A DNA stretch of 64,000 nt from Aquila chrysaetos chrysaetos (GCF_900496995.4 NC_044005.1:27037363-27101362), one strand, 5' to 3'; positions 29,901 to 43,800 are shown, counted from the stretch's first letter. Notes: generated by a model from the letters alone, not told the origin. Made by a program: numbers and translations.

Positions 29901-32900
29901 AGCAGGGAGGGGGCCGGGGCATCCCTCCGGGGAGAAAGAAGACAAGGGGGCCGGGGCATCCCCTCCGGGGGTTGCAGCCAGGCGGACGGGGCATCCCTAC
30001 TGGGAGAAGGCTGAGGGGACCGGGGCGTCCCTCTGGGGAGTGTGGCCGGGGGGCCAGGGTACCCCTCCCGGGAGCGTTGCAATGTGACCGGGGGCATCCC
30101 TCGGGGGAGCGTGGCAGGCCCCTCACGCCCGCCCTCTGCGCTGACCGCAGTTGACCCCAACAAGGAGCGTCGGGAGGCCGTGAAGCGGAAGATCACGCAG
30201 TATCTGAGGCGCGCGGAGGAAATCTTCAACTGCCACCTCCAGCGGGCTGCCGGGGGTGGCAACCCCACCGCCACGGTGAGGGGCTGGCGTGGGGCGGCAT
30301 GGGTGGGATGGCAGCGGATCTGTGGCACTGGGAGACCTGGGGGGGACACACACAGAGCAGCCCCAGTGATCCTCCTCGACTGCCTCTGCCGAATGCCACG
30401 GTAAGGTGGTGTAGAGAAAATGGCAGACACGTCAGCTGCAGAGTGTCCTGGCATGACGGTGGCTGCGAGGGAGCTGGCAGCCCTTCACCCTGCCTGGATC
30501 GAAAAGCCGAGGTGGGCCCAGCTTGCCTGGGGTGCTCCCAGGACCCCCCAAGGTGTGTGTGTTTAGCTTGCTGCCGCCATAGTGAAAATGGCCATTTTTC
30601 GTGGGACTGAAGCCACTGGGGGGAGCCACCTTGTCAGATGTTGAAAATGTCGTGTTCCCCATCATTGTTCCCATCTGGATGGAAACCAAAGACAATGGCC
30701 ACTTGCTGCATTGTGGGAAGGAGGTCGTTAATGAAGGGAGAGGGGAGTGAGGCAGGGCAGGGCCGGGGCCTGGTGAGAAGGACGAGGGGAGAAAGGTGAC
30801 TACCTTCCATACAGATCCCCTTAGCATTGAAGCAGTTCAGGTCCAGGTACAAATTTCGGAGTGATTTTACCCCTGCTGCAGGTGCAAGCTTTCCCTGAAA
30901 ACTTCAGCAATCCAGGAGCGGGCCAAGAAAATGGTCCAGCTGATGTTAGGAATCAACCACGGCCGTTGCAGCGTTGTCTCTGGATGTTGACCAGCCCGGC
31001 AGTAGGGCTGCCTCCTCTGGAAACGCGGGGACTTCTCCCACCCGCTGTCATGGACAGTAGCGCCTCTATGTCCCTCATCCTCTTCTCTCACCGCCTTGCA
31101 GGGTTACAGCAGCCTGCGCTTCCGGCCGATCAGGACACTGAGCTCGGCAGTGGAGAACCTGAGACGGTGTAAGGTGGTGGGAGTGATCGATAAGGTAACG
31201 ACTCGACCTGGAACTTGGGGGGTGAGGCTGGGGCTGGACCAAAGGGAGTGTAAGCTGGAGGGTCCTGGAAGCTGGGATAGGGCTGCCGGCCCCCAGCGCA
31301 CCCACCAAGGAACATGAGGGTATCCGTCCACACCATTCCCACCAAGGAAAATTTGCAGGCGAGGATGCAAGCCTCTTTAGGAATTAGTTGGGAAATCTGT
31401 TGATGTCCCCATTACTTTTGTTTACTAGAGCTCCCAAGGTACTTACAAGGAGGTTGATGCATCCAGTTCTTTCCCATGCATGGAATCGTGCTTGATGCCT
31501 AGGTACCGTGATGGTGAACTCCTGTGGATAATCTAGACTTCAGCAGAAGACAAGCTATCTGGATGAATAAACTAATTAGTAGTTCATGATCTTGGAGTGA
31601 AGATGCCAGGCTTACTGTCTCCATACGTGCACTGGCACATTGCTTTCTGCCGTTCACGCATCGCAGTTTGTCAGGACTGATGTGGTCCTCCTGTCCTGCC
31701 GAAGCCCAGGTGGGCAGCCCAGCATGGCCCACAGAGCCCAGAAGGAGCAGTGCAAAACCCTTCTTTGTGAAGGAAGCAAAAATGGTGTGGGAGTCACCTC
31801 TTGTTTTAATTAACTTTCTACTCCCTGTCTGCATGGCTATCTCATTGCTAATAACCTGTGTTTTGTCTTTCAAGAGTAGGGGTTTGAGCACCACCAAACT
31901 CCTCTAGTTTGGGTGGGAGTTTGTTTTGGTTCCAGAGTCGAGTCCCTTGGGTCATTCCTGTAGGCTGTGTGTTGCGGGGGGAGCAGTCACTGCTTCTGAC
32001 TGGTACTGTATATACTGCTCCCAGGTGCAGATCGTCCAGGATCCAGCCACTGGCGGGACCTTTATACTTAAGGTGGGTATTTTCAGTTTCATCTGCCTGC
32101 TTCTCCCTGTCATGTCACGAGCCTCCTTGTCCAAGCAGATGGCTGGGGCAGGTGGGAGGACCAAAAAAATAGCAGCTCACAGAGGTGTTGGAGGAAGTTC
32201 ATTGTTCATAAAGCTTCTCTTGGTTGCCTCGGCCATTTTCTGTGATCAGAAGCAAAGTGGTTCTCCCTGGTCAGCTGTTTCTCTGCCTTGTAATGCTGCA
32301 AGCCAAGCCTTACACCCATGTTCATCTGGGTCAACCCTTGAAACAGGTTGTGGGCGAGGTGTGCTCAGTACAAGTCCTAGGGCATTTTCCGGTGCCCTTG
32401 GAGCTAAACATAAAGGACTTCAATAATTGGACAAGGAGGCTCTGGCGTGACAGGGAAAAGCATCAGTTCCAGAGGGGAGAGGAGAGCGGGCTGGGATGGC
32501 AGGTTCCCGTCTGAAGGGAGTAGGGGCAGTTGTGGGAGAAGGCCACTGCTCTGGACCAGCAGTGTCCTCTGGGTCCTGCAGTGCAGGTGGGGAGCGCTCC
32601 GCCTTGGCAGAGCTTTGCAGAGCCCTGCCTTATCACAGCTGGGTGCTGGGGACTGACAGACCTCTCAGCATGAGCTGTGGGTTTCCACAGACAGGGAGCT
32701 CCGTCGCAGGTGATGCAGGGGAGCAGCCATGGGGCTTGGCAGATGGCACGCTACCTTTCTGGCTGGTCTCCTGCCCTGCCAGGTGCTAGGTTGCAGGGAG
32801 TCCAAGTCCCTACCATACTGTAACGCCCATCTACCTGTACCTCCTCAGAGCCTCCCCAAATCCCATGTTGAGACCCGCGAGCGACAGACCATCATCCCTC

Positions 32901-35900
32901 ATGGGGTCCCTTTTATGGTCAAGCTGTTGTGCTACTATGTGAGTGAGGACTCCATCTTCCTCCACCTGGAGCACGTGCAGGGTGAGTGAGGACTGCATTG
33001 CCTGCTCTTATCCCCAACCTCCCTTTTTTAAAATCTCAAATACGTTTCTCCTGCTGCTTTGGGACTGTTTTTTATAGTGACAGCACAAGCTGTCTTCTTC
33101 GTAGATGGGTGGTGGGTACCAGGGCTTGGAGACTTTGTGGAAAGAGCTGCTCAGCTGGATTGGGGATTCTGGAGGTTTGGTAAGAGCTGACTGGGGAAGT
33201 AACCTAGAAGTGGACATGTGGAGACCTACAAGGAGAAAGAGGTTGTGTGTGTGTGGGTGTTATACGGAAACTAGCTTTAGGGACCACAGAGTCCCATGGG
33301 AGGGGAATGGTCATGCCTTGAGGTAAAGAGGTTGATGTGGTCCAGCATCTTGAAAAGAAGAACCTCTTCATTTTACTGGCATTGTTTGACCATGACAGGA
33401 AGGTGATGGAGAAGGAGAACCAAGTGAGGTAGTTCACCTGGAAGTTGTAGAGCAAAACAATTTTTTGATAGGACCTTTATAAAACATTTTTTGGTTACAA
33501 AAGAAGAGGTCACACTGGATTTTGATATCAGACCAAATAGAGGAGATGGACAATCGGGGCATAAAGGGCAGGGAGCACACTGGGGTTTGGGTACGACAGG
33601 GAGGCAAACTTGAGGCTTGTCCCAGATCCTGGTGAAGAAGTGTGACAAGGCTTGTCCCAGGGAGCTTCTTTGCTCTCTGCTGCTTGAATGGATGTGTAGG
33701 GAGCAGCAGCTGGAGTCCAGCAATGACAAATGAAGGCTCACGTGTTGGAGAACAGCCTCAACTCCTCATGTGTTGCTGTAGGATGAATTTGTAGAAAGCA
33801 GCCAGCAGCTGAACATACTGAGGCTGGGAAGCCCTGGCAGCATGCTGTGGGCTCCAGGGCTCGCTGCTGTGGCTCATCGCTGACCTACGGGTTCTGCTGT
33901 GCTGTGGGAGCGCTCCGGCATCTCTGTCACGTGGGGAGGAAAGGCTTTCAGGGGAAAGTGGTGATGGCGGTGGGATGAGGGACATGTGTGAAGAGGTGGC
34001 TGGCCTGTGACAAGGAAGTGGCAGAGCTGGGATCAATGGGACTGTGCAGAATGGGGAGCAGCGCTGCTAAAGGAGGGGGGAATGAGCCTTTGGTGTGCTA
34101 GGTCCCAGAGGAGGTGTGGTGTTGAGCATGGTGTGCTTGTAGGGCTGGGGAGTATTCTGCATGGACTTGAGCTTTGCTGCAGGGGAGGTTAATGATGCTC
34201 AATCACGTCCCCAGCGTGTGGGCCTTGGCCTGTGCCTGAATGGGCTGTGTCCGCAGTGGGCGAACCAGGGATGCTTTCTGCCCCATCACTTGTTCTTCTC
34301 TCTGCTTTCCAGGGGAGACGCTGTGGTCTCACCTCCGCTCCAAGTACTGTGTTCAGCAGGGCTCTGCCAGTTCAAACACCATTCAAGCCCTGAGAGACCA
34401 TGGCAGAGAGGATGGCGTGGGAAGATCCCAGGGCAGCAGCCAAGTCTCCATCTTCTCTGCTCGGACAGGCAGTGGCCTCCCAGGCTCTGCGACCCACCAA
34501 GTATTGGGAAACACTGCTGCCTCACCCACTCAGGAGCAGTCCCCTGACCCCATGGACCCCGGCTCAGGGAACCACTGCCAGCTTCGCCCAGCTCCCGCCA
34601 GCAGCACGAGGGCTGCACCTGGAGGGCAGGATCTAAGCGTGACACAGGCTGCGTCTGGCATTCTGGACCATGCTCCAGCAGCATCAGCCAAAGGCCCCGG
34701 CCACCTTGCTGGTCAGGGCCTGGTTGTCTACCCCTGGGATGTTCTAACCAGCAGCGTGGGCTGCGTATCGGAGAGAGCAGCCTCACAACAAGACCCCAGG
34801 CTTCCCCAGACGCTCGCCCCTGTACTGAAGACTCTGAGAGGGGGCCAGCCAGGGGCCAGGGATCTGCCATCTCAGCAAGTGTCTGAGGTCCCCTGGGCTC
34901 GCCCCCTCCTGATCTCGGGTCAGAGGCAGCTTCGTGCAGGAGTCGCCACGTCCAGCTCTGGCAAGCCCTGTGGGCCTGACCCAGTGGTGCGGGAGCCCTC
35001 ACGGGGAGAAAGCCTGACCTGTGGCCGGCTTGGCAAGCAGCCACCGTCAGGACAGTGCAGGGCTCTGCCTTCCCATGGGCACGGCCGGCGAGCGTGGGCT
35101 GTAAAGGAGGAGCAGGTGCAGCTGTGGGCAGCAGAAATCCTCCTGGCCTTAGAGGGACTTCACCAACAAGGTGTATTGTGCCAGGACCTCAACCCCAGGA
35201 ACCTGCTGCTTGATGCAGCTGGTAGGTCATGCCCCAGGCTGCTGCCCTGAGGAGGAGGAGGAGGAGGTTGGCCTCTCAGCTGGGAGACTGCCATTTGCCC
35301 CATTTCCAGGAGACATGGACTTTCTTGAGTTTGCTTTGGGGGAGGGTGGGAGTCTGGGGAGGTTTGGATGTTTCTGAGCCTGGAAGTGTGGTCTCAGCTG
35401 GGATTTCCAAGCAGTTATTACAAGAGATGGCTCTGCAGCGGGAGAGTCAGGGGCCATAGCCACAGGAATGCATTGCCCCTGCTCCCACGTTGGGGCTGGC
35501 TGCCCGGGAAGGCCCAGCACGGGGAAGCTGAGACCAGCTGAACTGTGCCTGAGGTTAGTGGGACTGCAGTTTTCCCCTGCTTGTAGTTACTGCCCGCTGG
35601 GATATTCTGGAGCCATCCCATGCCTTCGAGCCATGGGTACGGCTGCCTGCGCAAGTCCCTGCTGAGCTGGCAACATCTGGGGCAAACTGGAGAGGTACAA
35701 ATTGCTCAGGAAAAGAAAAATGCAGAGAGCTTTGCAAGGGGAAAGCTAACCTTCCCCCCCCTTTTAAAAACTGTTTCTTTCCTCACTACAGTCTCCACTG
35801 AGGTCTGTGAGCTTGGAGCCCACCTAACCAGTCTCACCAGCTGAGAATGCCTGCTGGGTATCTCGGGCAAGCACTGGGAGGCCAGGGGATGTGTAGTGCC

Positions 35901-36997
35901 TCTGCGTTCAGAGCATGACAGGGGCCCATTGCCCTGGCTGTTCCCAGTTGCAGGGATATGGCTTGGCTTTGTGCTCTGACCAAAGTCCCTAGCATTGTCC
36001 TAACCTTCCCTGCTTTTGGCTCTGGTGCTGCTCTGCAGGTCATGTCCGTCTCACCTTCTTTGGCCAGTGGACAGAGGTGGAGCCCCAATACTGCAGCCAG
36101 GCACAGGAAGAGCTGTACAGTGCCCCAGGTAAGGGATGCGTCCCCTGCCTTCTCCTGCCCTCTGCCCAGTAGCACCGACCGGGGGTGAGGGGGCTTCTGC
36201 TGGCAGCAAGATGTGCCCAGCACAGTACAGCCACTGGTGCTCCCTGCCTCTAGCTCTAACGCCTCTCTGGCTCTTTCTGCAGAAGTGGGGGGGATTGCGG
36301 AGCCCACTGAAGCAGCTGACTGCTGGAGCTTTGGCTCTCTCTTGTATGAGTTGCTGACAGGAGTGGTAAGAGGCAGAGGAGCTGTGCAAGGAGGGGGGGA
36401 GGAGGAGGAGGTGACACTGTAGCGCAAGGGCTCCCTGCCATGCAGGGGCTGGGAGGGTGCCTTGCCTTGCTGGCACCTCAGTGCTGTGCCAGGTTGCTTC
36501 ATGTGTGTGATTCCTAGTGCCTGTGCATGGTCTCTGGGTGTTCAGGGCCCCGGGTTTTAAATCCTGCCATGTAGGGCTGGGGTTGTGAGGCAATGAAGGC
36601 TCAGCAGAGGGTGCTCCTACCCTCCTCAGTGCTGCCGCTCACCATCACACTCTGCCTCCTGCAGCCACTGTCCCAAAACCACCCTTCAGGGATTCAACCT
36701 CATACCCAGCTGCATCTGCCAGAGGGGCTCAGCCTGGCTGCTACATCGCTGCTCACGGAGGTGAGGGGCTCAGGTGGATGGGAGGGAGGATGGGTTAGAG
36801 GCTGGGGAAAGGCAGGGTCCAGCCTGGGTAGCTTCTCCAGTATCCCCATTGTCCCCATCCCGCTGTCCCATTCCCTTTCTCTGCAGCTCCTGCAGTACAA
36901 CCCGAAGCAGCGCTTGGGCTCTGGAGGAGGTGGCATGGTGAAGCTGAAGTCCCACTCCTTCTTCAGCACCATCCCATGGAACAAGCTGGTGGGCTAG
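29577..36997 (+). CDS. RPS6KL1: Ribosomal protein S6 kinase-like 1, 10 coding exons, complete
   Basis: Exons: 29577-29814, 30151-30275, 31102-31194, 32025-32072, 32849-32981, 34313-35221, 36039-36128, 36283-36365, 36665-36760, 36887-36997. All are GT-AG and phases join, giving 641 residues (about 90 more than human). The only in-frame ATG upstream of the conserved sequence is at 29577. An MIT-type helical domain lies at about residues 10-110 ([35 protein letters not shown]). The kinase N-lobe starts near residue 122 and includes GGTFILK. A 303-codon exon then holds a long low-complexity linker. The C-lobe follows ([40 protein letters not shown], end IPWNKLVG). The HRD motif reads CQD and DFG reads FFG, so catalysis is doubtful; human is also degenerate (CRD, YFG). 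The role is poorly known; MIT domains usually bind ESCRT-III-type proteins. It converges on DLST. Confidence 0.95.
29817..30117 (+). repeat. GC-rich minisatellite in RPS6KL1 intron 1
   Basis: About eight imperfect tandem units of roughly 33-40 bases, each built on a CGGGGCATCCCTCCGGGGAG-like core followed by a variable purine-rich spacer. Cores recur near 29849, 29918, 29955, 29987, 30021 and 30088, with weaker ones between. The array fills almost the whole 336-base intron, from just after the exon 1 donor to near the exon 2 acceptor. Both strands stay open for long distances because of composition, which explains spurious ORFs here. Confidence 0.75.
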
Positions 36998-37553
36998 GAA
37001 GGCTGTCCCTCCCACGGGGAGCTGGGCACAGAGCCACTGTCCCTGGCACTTGTGACCCCAAGTGGTACTGGCAGCTCTGCCTGCTGGGGGGAGGTTTGCC
37101 TGCAAGCGCTGCCCCGGTGTGGCGTACACATGAGGTTTTGCAGCCTTGCATGTTCTTCTGTCTCTGCTTGTGTTTGTTGGTGTCTCCAAGAGAGGAGGCT
37201 GCGGTCTGGGCCAGGCTGTCGTCTCCTCTAGGTCCTCCCTCGTGGGAAAGGGGAGCCCAGGTGCCCACCCCGAGGGAGAGGCCATGCTCCCCTTCTGGGG
37301 CATCCCTTGCTCAGCTTACCACTGTGCCCTGGGACTCCCTCCCTATGGTTTTTATCTCTGCTGCTACCCCAGGGACCCCCCCGGCCCTGTTATTTTTTGT
37401 GGCTTCCAAGTGCATCTCCTCCAGGCCCCATGGGCTGGTGCCCAAGCCGGGGGTCTGTTCCCATCCCTGACTGCATGTACGTGTGGGTAATGCCTTCTGC
37501 AGGGGTGAGATGGGAGGCAGCCGTCTGCTCTTCTCCCCCCAGCCCTCTAAAAA

Positions 37554-37559
37554 AATAAA
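37554..37559 (+). terminator. RPS6KL1: RPS6KL1 poly(A) signal
   Basis: AATAAA about 560 bases after the RPS6KL1 stop codon, the first canonical signal downstream. Confidence 0.65.
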
Positions 37560-39743
37560 CCGCTCATTATCGCTTGCAGAAGTGTCCTTTTCTTTCTGAG
37601 CTAGACCAGCCAGGCCTGGGCCTAGTGTGCTGAGCGAGGGAGAGCCCCAAATCTGTTTCTCAAACCTGCCTGGGAGCCCTGGGTTGGTGTTGCCCACTGG
37701 GTGTCACCACCCTGCAGCCAAAACCCAGAAGGTGACACCAAGTGCCTGGCCATCTCCCCTTGTACCCCTGCCTGCCTCATGGCCTCGAGTCTGCGCAGCC
37801 ATCTGGCTCCAGCCTCCTGTGCCTGGGTGCTCCTTTCCGCTGGAAGGCCAGCAACCCCACTGCCCTCATTGCTGTGCTTTGAGCACAGTCATCCATGGGT
37901 AGACAGTGAGGGTTTAAAGGGATGAACTCTGAGAGCCAGCACAGATGGGAGGAGGATAAGAGTGAATACAAACTAGGATAGAAGAAAAAGCACAAACATG
38001 CTAACAGCCCAAAGCAGAGGCTGCTGTGCTCATTTGCGCAAGTCAAAGCCATAGGCTGGAAGGATGGCTAGCAATGGCAGCAGTGTAGTTTGGGCCGGGC
38101 CCTCCCAGCACTCCCTCCCATTGCTCACTTATCCCTGATAGTAAGGAATTACTGGCACCAGTGAAACTTTCCTGTGGTTAGCTGGTTCCAGCTCTTCCTT
38201 GCCACCAGCAACACCCTGCTCCTCGCTGTTTCAGCCTGGCTCTCAAGCAGCAGCAGGAGCACTTGTCCACCAGAGGGAAGCAGAGCCCGGGAGAAACTCA
38301 TCTCCCACCCCAGCAAGGGCAGGGGACACCTCAAAGGCTGCGCAAAAGCAAGAGGACTAACCGGGGAGCTGACCACTAATGCCATGGCAAGCCAGACAGC
38401 AGGAGCAGCTAAGCCTGGGGCTTTTTCTCTCTAGGGCAGCATGCACTGGCTGAACCCTCCAACAGCAGGCTTGCACCCTTGGCCAGCAGCCTCCTAGTCT
38501 TGTGATTCAGGGGAGGTTCAGCAGCACTGACCCTTGACCAAAAGCCACAGCATGGCTTCTTGCAACACAGTGCCATGGGTGTCACCCAGGTGGGTCAAAA
38601 AAAGGAAGCTTCAAGCACCGCAGCTGCATGACCCTCCTACAGCAAGCGCCAACAGGGCAGATTAAAAAAAGCAGTTTCCTAGGCTGCATCATTTTAAAAG
38701 CTTGACTGTACATTCACTCCCTGGGTAGTTCAAAGGCCTCATTTATTGCAGCTCCAGACAGAATACAGGCATTGCCCTTCCCCAGGCTCACATACAAAGT
38801 CAAGGTGGGCCCTCTGTATCCTAAACCAGCATGGAGGGCTGGGTGCTAGCAGCATTTTTTGATCAGAACCTTCTCTTTCACTCAATTTATTTGTTCAAGA
38901 GTAGCTAGACTCCTTGCCCTTCCTTTACTGCACAGGGAAGGGGTTTTTCCTCTCCTCCTACCCTTCTACCTCAACCAGGGACAGAGGAAAGCGGACTCCA
39001 TGCACCAGTTTGTCCATAGCTGCCAGGAAGCTGTAGGAACTAGTACTAGGAACTGCTCTCCCTTTCATCAGCATTCCAGCTGTGAGCGCAAGCATATTCT
39101 GTTAAAAGGGGCTGTCTTCTTCACTCATAGCTGGGAAAGGCAAACCATTCTCTGAAGTTGATGTCAGAGCTGGAAAAACCCTGCCATGATCCAGGAACGA
39201 TTTCGTACTGTTCCAACAGGGACAGCTCCTTGGGGAGACACTCTCAGCACCACAGACAGCTTTTGCTTCGCAGTTATTTGATCTTGCCTCCCTTCTCCCT
39301 CTGCGACCCTTAACAGCCTTTTTCCCCACTTGCATGATTTATAATTCTCCCCTGTTGTAGCAGGGAAAAACCAACCTGGCTCCACACCTGTACTTTAAGA
39401 GCCTGTCCCAGGTCTCCCTCTTGGCCATCAGGCCATTTAGCAAACACTGGGATTTCCTTGCTGTCTGTAACAGTTCTGTTGCTAGACCAAGAAAAGGAGG
39501 ATTTCCAGCCCTGAAAACCTCATCTTTGCTGGGAAGAGCCAATTCTGTGCCAAAGAGGGTTTGGCACAGCCAGAGAAGCCTCAATTTATTACCCCCAGTG
39601 ATGGGCCCAGCTCCCATTCCCTCTTTTCTCTCACCACCAGAAAACGCTTTTTACACTACGCTAAGGAAGCTGCTGCCTGAGTCCTCACCCAGGAGCTGTT
39701 GCTCATCCCCTCAACACACCCCACCTCGCAGTCGTTGCCCAGT
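37560..39743. other. Convergent RPS6KL1-DLST spacer and DLST distal 3' region
   Basis: No coding sequence was recognised. It contains further minus-strand AATAAA motifs (plus tttatt at 39585-39590, 38886-38891 and 38742-38747), so DLST transcripts could extend across much of it. No repeats were recognised. Confidence 0.4.
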
Positions 39744-39749
39744 TTTATT
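39744..39749 (-). terminator. DLST: DLST poly(A) signal (proximal candidate)
   Basis: AATAAA on the minus strand about 1.07 kb beyond the DLST stop codon at 40816. It is the nearest canonical signal. Confidence 0.45.
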
Positions 39750-40815
39750 TCATTTAAAATCCGCTGTGTTAAATATTTTAGTTACAAGTTCTGCGTAGAG
39801 GGTAAGAGTAATAGACTCTGCAGGCACTAGCAACCCCCTCACTCCCCAATACATGTGTGCGCTATCAGATTAAGGACTGCCCCCCTCCCCCCAAAACCAG
39901 CAGCCTTGGGCTGGGATGTACATTACAGTTAAAGACCTGGCCCTCCCCAGCTGTCTCTCTGCTGGTAGCAGGCCAAGCCCTTGCACGCAGGAAGCCAGCA
40001 GTCAGATCCACCGTCAGTGAGCTGTGATTCAAGGACAGCTGCTGGGGGCTGGTTCTTAGCCCCGTGTCAGGCATGTAATGGTGAAAGGGTTGTGCCCCCA
40101 GGAACAGTGCTACCTCCACAGAGGTCACGGGCTCTGCCCACCCAGACAAACATTCACACCACAGTGACCAGGCTGGAGAAAGACAAACGATCTCCAAGGG
40201 AAAGCAGGGGAGCTGCCACCGCTGCGTTCCTGTCTGTGGAGGGAGTGTAACTAGGGCACTGCCAGAGGCATGACATCTACCTCAAGCCCTGCTCTGATCA
40301 AAACCTCTGCTGCAAGTGGCCTGGGGGTCCCCAGACTGCCCTTGCAAGGCAGATGAGTGTGAAATATTTTCAAGCAAAACAGGGATAGAACAGTAGCCTT
40401 TCCTCTCCTCTCCTTCCCAGGAACCTCAGTGCTAGGAAATAAAGCTGAACCTGCCTTGGAGCGGCAGGGAAGGGTACCCTAGCACAGCAGCAGCAAGCAG
40501 TTTCCAGTGGTATAGGACAAGCTAGAGGTGAGAGTTCGGTGCTGTGAGGGAGAGGATGCCATACAGTTGGCTCTGGAAAGGCAGTGCCATTCAGTGGTTG
40601 GCCCACTGCATAGCAATCCTCGTGAGAAACTGAACCTTTGTTAAACAGAATAGGAAAGGAGGTAGGAGCTATCCCCACAATTCCCTCTGGGACAGCTCCG
40701 ATCACAGCGGAGGGAGAGAGACTGGAATGACCCCTGCCAGTTCCTGAATGCCCTGCATTGCCCCTGCTGGTGCTGTGGCCCTGCCCTGGGTGGGTTGTGT
40801 GGGGGTGTGGCTGCT

Positions 40816-43800
40816 CTACAGGTCAAGCAGCAGCACGCGGGGATCCTCCACCGCTGCCTTGATCTTGCGCAGGAAAGTCACTGCCTCTCTGCCATCAATC
40901 AGCCGGTGATCATACGTCAGCGCCACATACATCATGGGCCGCACCTCGATCTGAAGGGGAGGAATAAGACAGGCATTAGTGAGCTCAGCCCTACTGCCTG
41001 TATAATACCCTCCTGTGAATTCCGGGAAGACCTGGCTTTTTCCTATCCTGAATCCAGGGCTCAGGCCCTCCTGGATATGTCCTGCCTGGCAGGATTACCT
41101 ACCCACTCACTCACCCAGGCACTGATCACCACTCAGGCTGGGTCCGCACCACGCAAGACTAGGTCCCTTTCTGGAGCTGTTCTCTATCACAAAGGCTACA
41201 GCCTATTCCTCCCCACACCTAAGCAGATTATCCATTTCTCCCCCTCCCTCACAGATAGGACAAGGCCCCCTGCAGACCTCAGGCAAGTACCAGTGCCAGC
41301 AAAGCTGCCCTACACCCATTAGTCTCTGCTCCTCCTTCACAGTAAAGCCTTTTAGAAGTTGACACCAACTCCCTAGAAAAAGCATATGGGCTATGGTCCT
41401 CATCCCACTGAGCTCTCCCCTATGTTCACTGAAACCTCCTGCACAGCTCCACCTACCTTGCCTCCCACAGCCACAGGCCTGTCGAAGATGGCATGCATGC
41501 CTAAGATGGCAGACTGGGGTGGGTTAATGATAGGTGTCCCAAAGAGTGACCCAAAAACCCCTCCGTTGCTGATTGTGAAAGTGCCGCCATCCATGTCTTC
41601 AATGGCCAGTTCGTTCTTCCGTGCCTAGAAGAAAAAGCAAGGTCTTGGAAAGCTGCACAGATCACAGAAGGCAAAGGACAAGGGTTTGGACGTTCACTCT
41701 CTCCAGGAATAAATGCTGATGGCAAGACCTTCACTTATTGATCTGTTCAGCTGAAAACCAGCACGAAGTACTTGAAAATGCATCCTGTCTTTAGATCTGA
41801 ACATTTACTGGCTTTGGGGAAGGATTCTCTTGCCTTCGCTTCCAACTCCTGCTTTTGCAGGGGACGGACACAGGGACTTCTACCCCAGGGCAGTTCAGCC
41901 TTGGCCTCTAGAGACAAAGGTGAAGACACACCATGTCGCTAATGCATAGTTTGCAGTCTTCTGGAAGGGCAACAAGTAGGTAGACCTGTCCTGTAAGGCA
42001 CGGGCACAGCTACAGATGTAACCGGATCACTCCCCACAGCACAACTCAGTGTGTTAGAGGTCAGAGATGATGACACAGAGGGACTGAATCAATTCATGCC
42101 TATTCAGCACCCCCAATTCTTCCCATTCCTCCCAACCCTTTTCAGAAAAACCTCCAACTTTCCTTACCTTCTCCCCCAACTCGTAGATAGCACGCTCTAT
42201 GTCAGCAAAGTTCATGTTTTCTACATTCCTAACAACAGGGACCACAAGACCCTAGGGAGAAGCATAGTGCATGGTCAGCAAATTCACCGCAGCGACACAC
42301 ATCCTCCTCAGCACACAGCAGGTGGTTGGCAGAGCTGCCTCGCACCCTGGCAGCCTGCCGGGAAACCTGGCATGACAAGCACTAAGGGCCGACACCGTAA
42401 ATGAGACATCATCTTTGCCTTTGTAAGCCCGTCTCATAAAATCAACCAGGTCTGTCTGGATCCAGCTCCATGTCCATAAAAGCAGGTGAGGCACTGGGTA
42501 GAGTTCAGCTGCCACCTCTTTCTCCACCAGAAGAGTTGAGTCTCTTTAAGATGGACCTCCCCTAGACTTTGGGAGCAGTGACAGAACTTCAGTCGTGGCC
42601 AAGCCTCTGCCTCACAACAGAACCAACTAATTCAACATCTGTACCTCCATCCCATAATCTGCCTGGACAGGAACATCTCTTTGAAGCAGCAATGTCATTT
42701 ACAGAAATGGTGGAACAACACAGCAGGGTTAGCCAAAGGACAGGACATGCAAAGCTTTTACTGCCTATGCCATATCCTCATGGATCCACAAAAAAAAAAA
42801 AAAAAAAGGGTTTCCCTAACTTGGCCTTACTCATTAACCACTGAGATCTATAAGGACCTTGTTACTCCATCTCCTAGTACAGTGGCAGAATATTCTTGGT
42901 CCTCCACCTTCTCCCAAAACCATCTCAGCAGTCCACAATATATCAGATGCCTCATTTAGAAGATCAGTCTCATCGGTAAGTTTCTGCTGCAGCAGAGCTC
43001 AAAGCTGAGTTGGCTCAAAGTATACGACCATCCCATGACCCGAGGCTGCAGGAAGCATGGCCAAAGCATCCAAGGTACCTACCCGGGGAGTTGCTACAGC
43101 GACACTGATGTCCACATAGTCCCTGTATACAATCTCTTTGGTCGTGTCATCAATCACTAGAAGGAGAAAGAAGCTGTTTTTCACATGCAGTACCCAAGAT
43201 CAAGGGCTCAACAGGCCAGACGTAGCCACAAAATCATAACAACTTGTTCATCTCTAGCTTAAACATAACTCCAGAGAAAAATGAGCCCTCACTGCACCTA
43301 TGGGAGAAGCACCAGGATAGACAGAAAAGAAACACAGTCCAGATAGGTCAGCCCCCCTCGGACATTCCCTTGGTTATTCTCCTCTTCTAGATTTAAGCAA
43401 GTACCTCTGACACCTCCCAGGAACTGCATCACACCTACAGCAGCTACCTCTACACCAACCAGCAGGCTCTGCCCTCTGCAGCTGTGTACGCATGGCCCCA
43501 GCCCCATTCCTGGCAATCCCTTCCTAATAGAGCCCCTCTTGGCAAGCTGTCCTCTACCTACATAAGCGGCATTAGCAAAATCAGCTGCAGCACGTAGGAC
43601 TGTCCCTGTTTTTTCTGTGTATTTGACTTGTTTGTCCAGGCTATGTGCCCTGCCATGGACTTGGGCCACCTGCTTTCCCCCACTCTGCCACGTTCACTGG
43701 TGAGACATGCAACTCACCAGCAAGGGTCACCACTCACCTGCATTCACAACGGGCTGGTCCTGCAGAGCAAAAGCTGCAGCTTTCACAAAAGCTGACATGA

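Noticed and set aside
29774-30454. Minus-strand 226-codon repetitive open frame in RPS6KL1 intron 1
   Set aside because: It is the complement of the minisatellite; the repeated Pro/Arg/Gly words reflect the repeat, not a protein family.
42569-42807. Retrocopy or SINE ending in the poly-A run
   Set aside because: No recognisable source sequence, no internal promoter boxes and no flanking direct repeats were seen.
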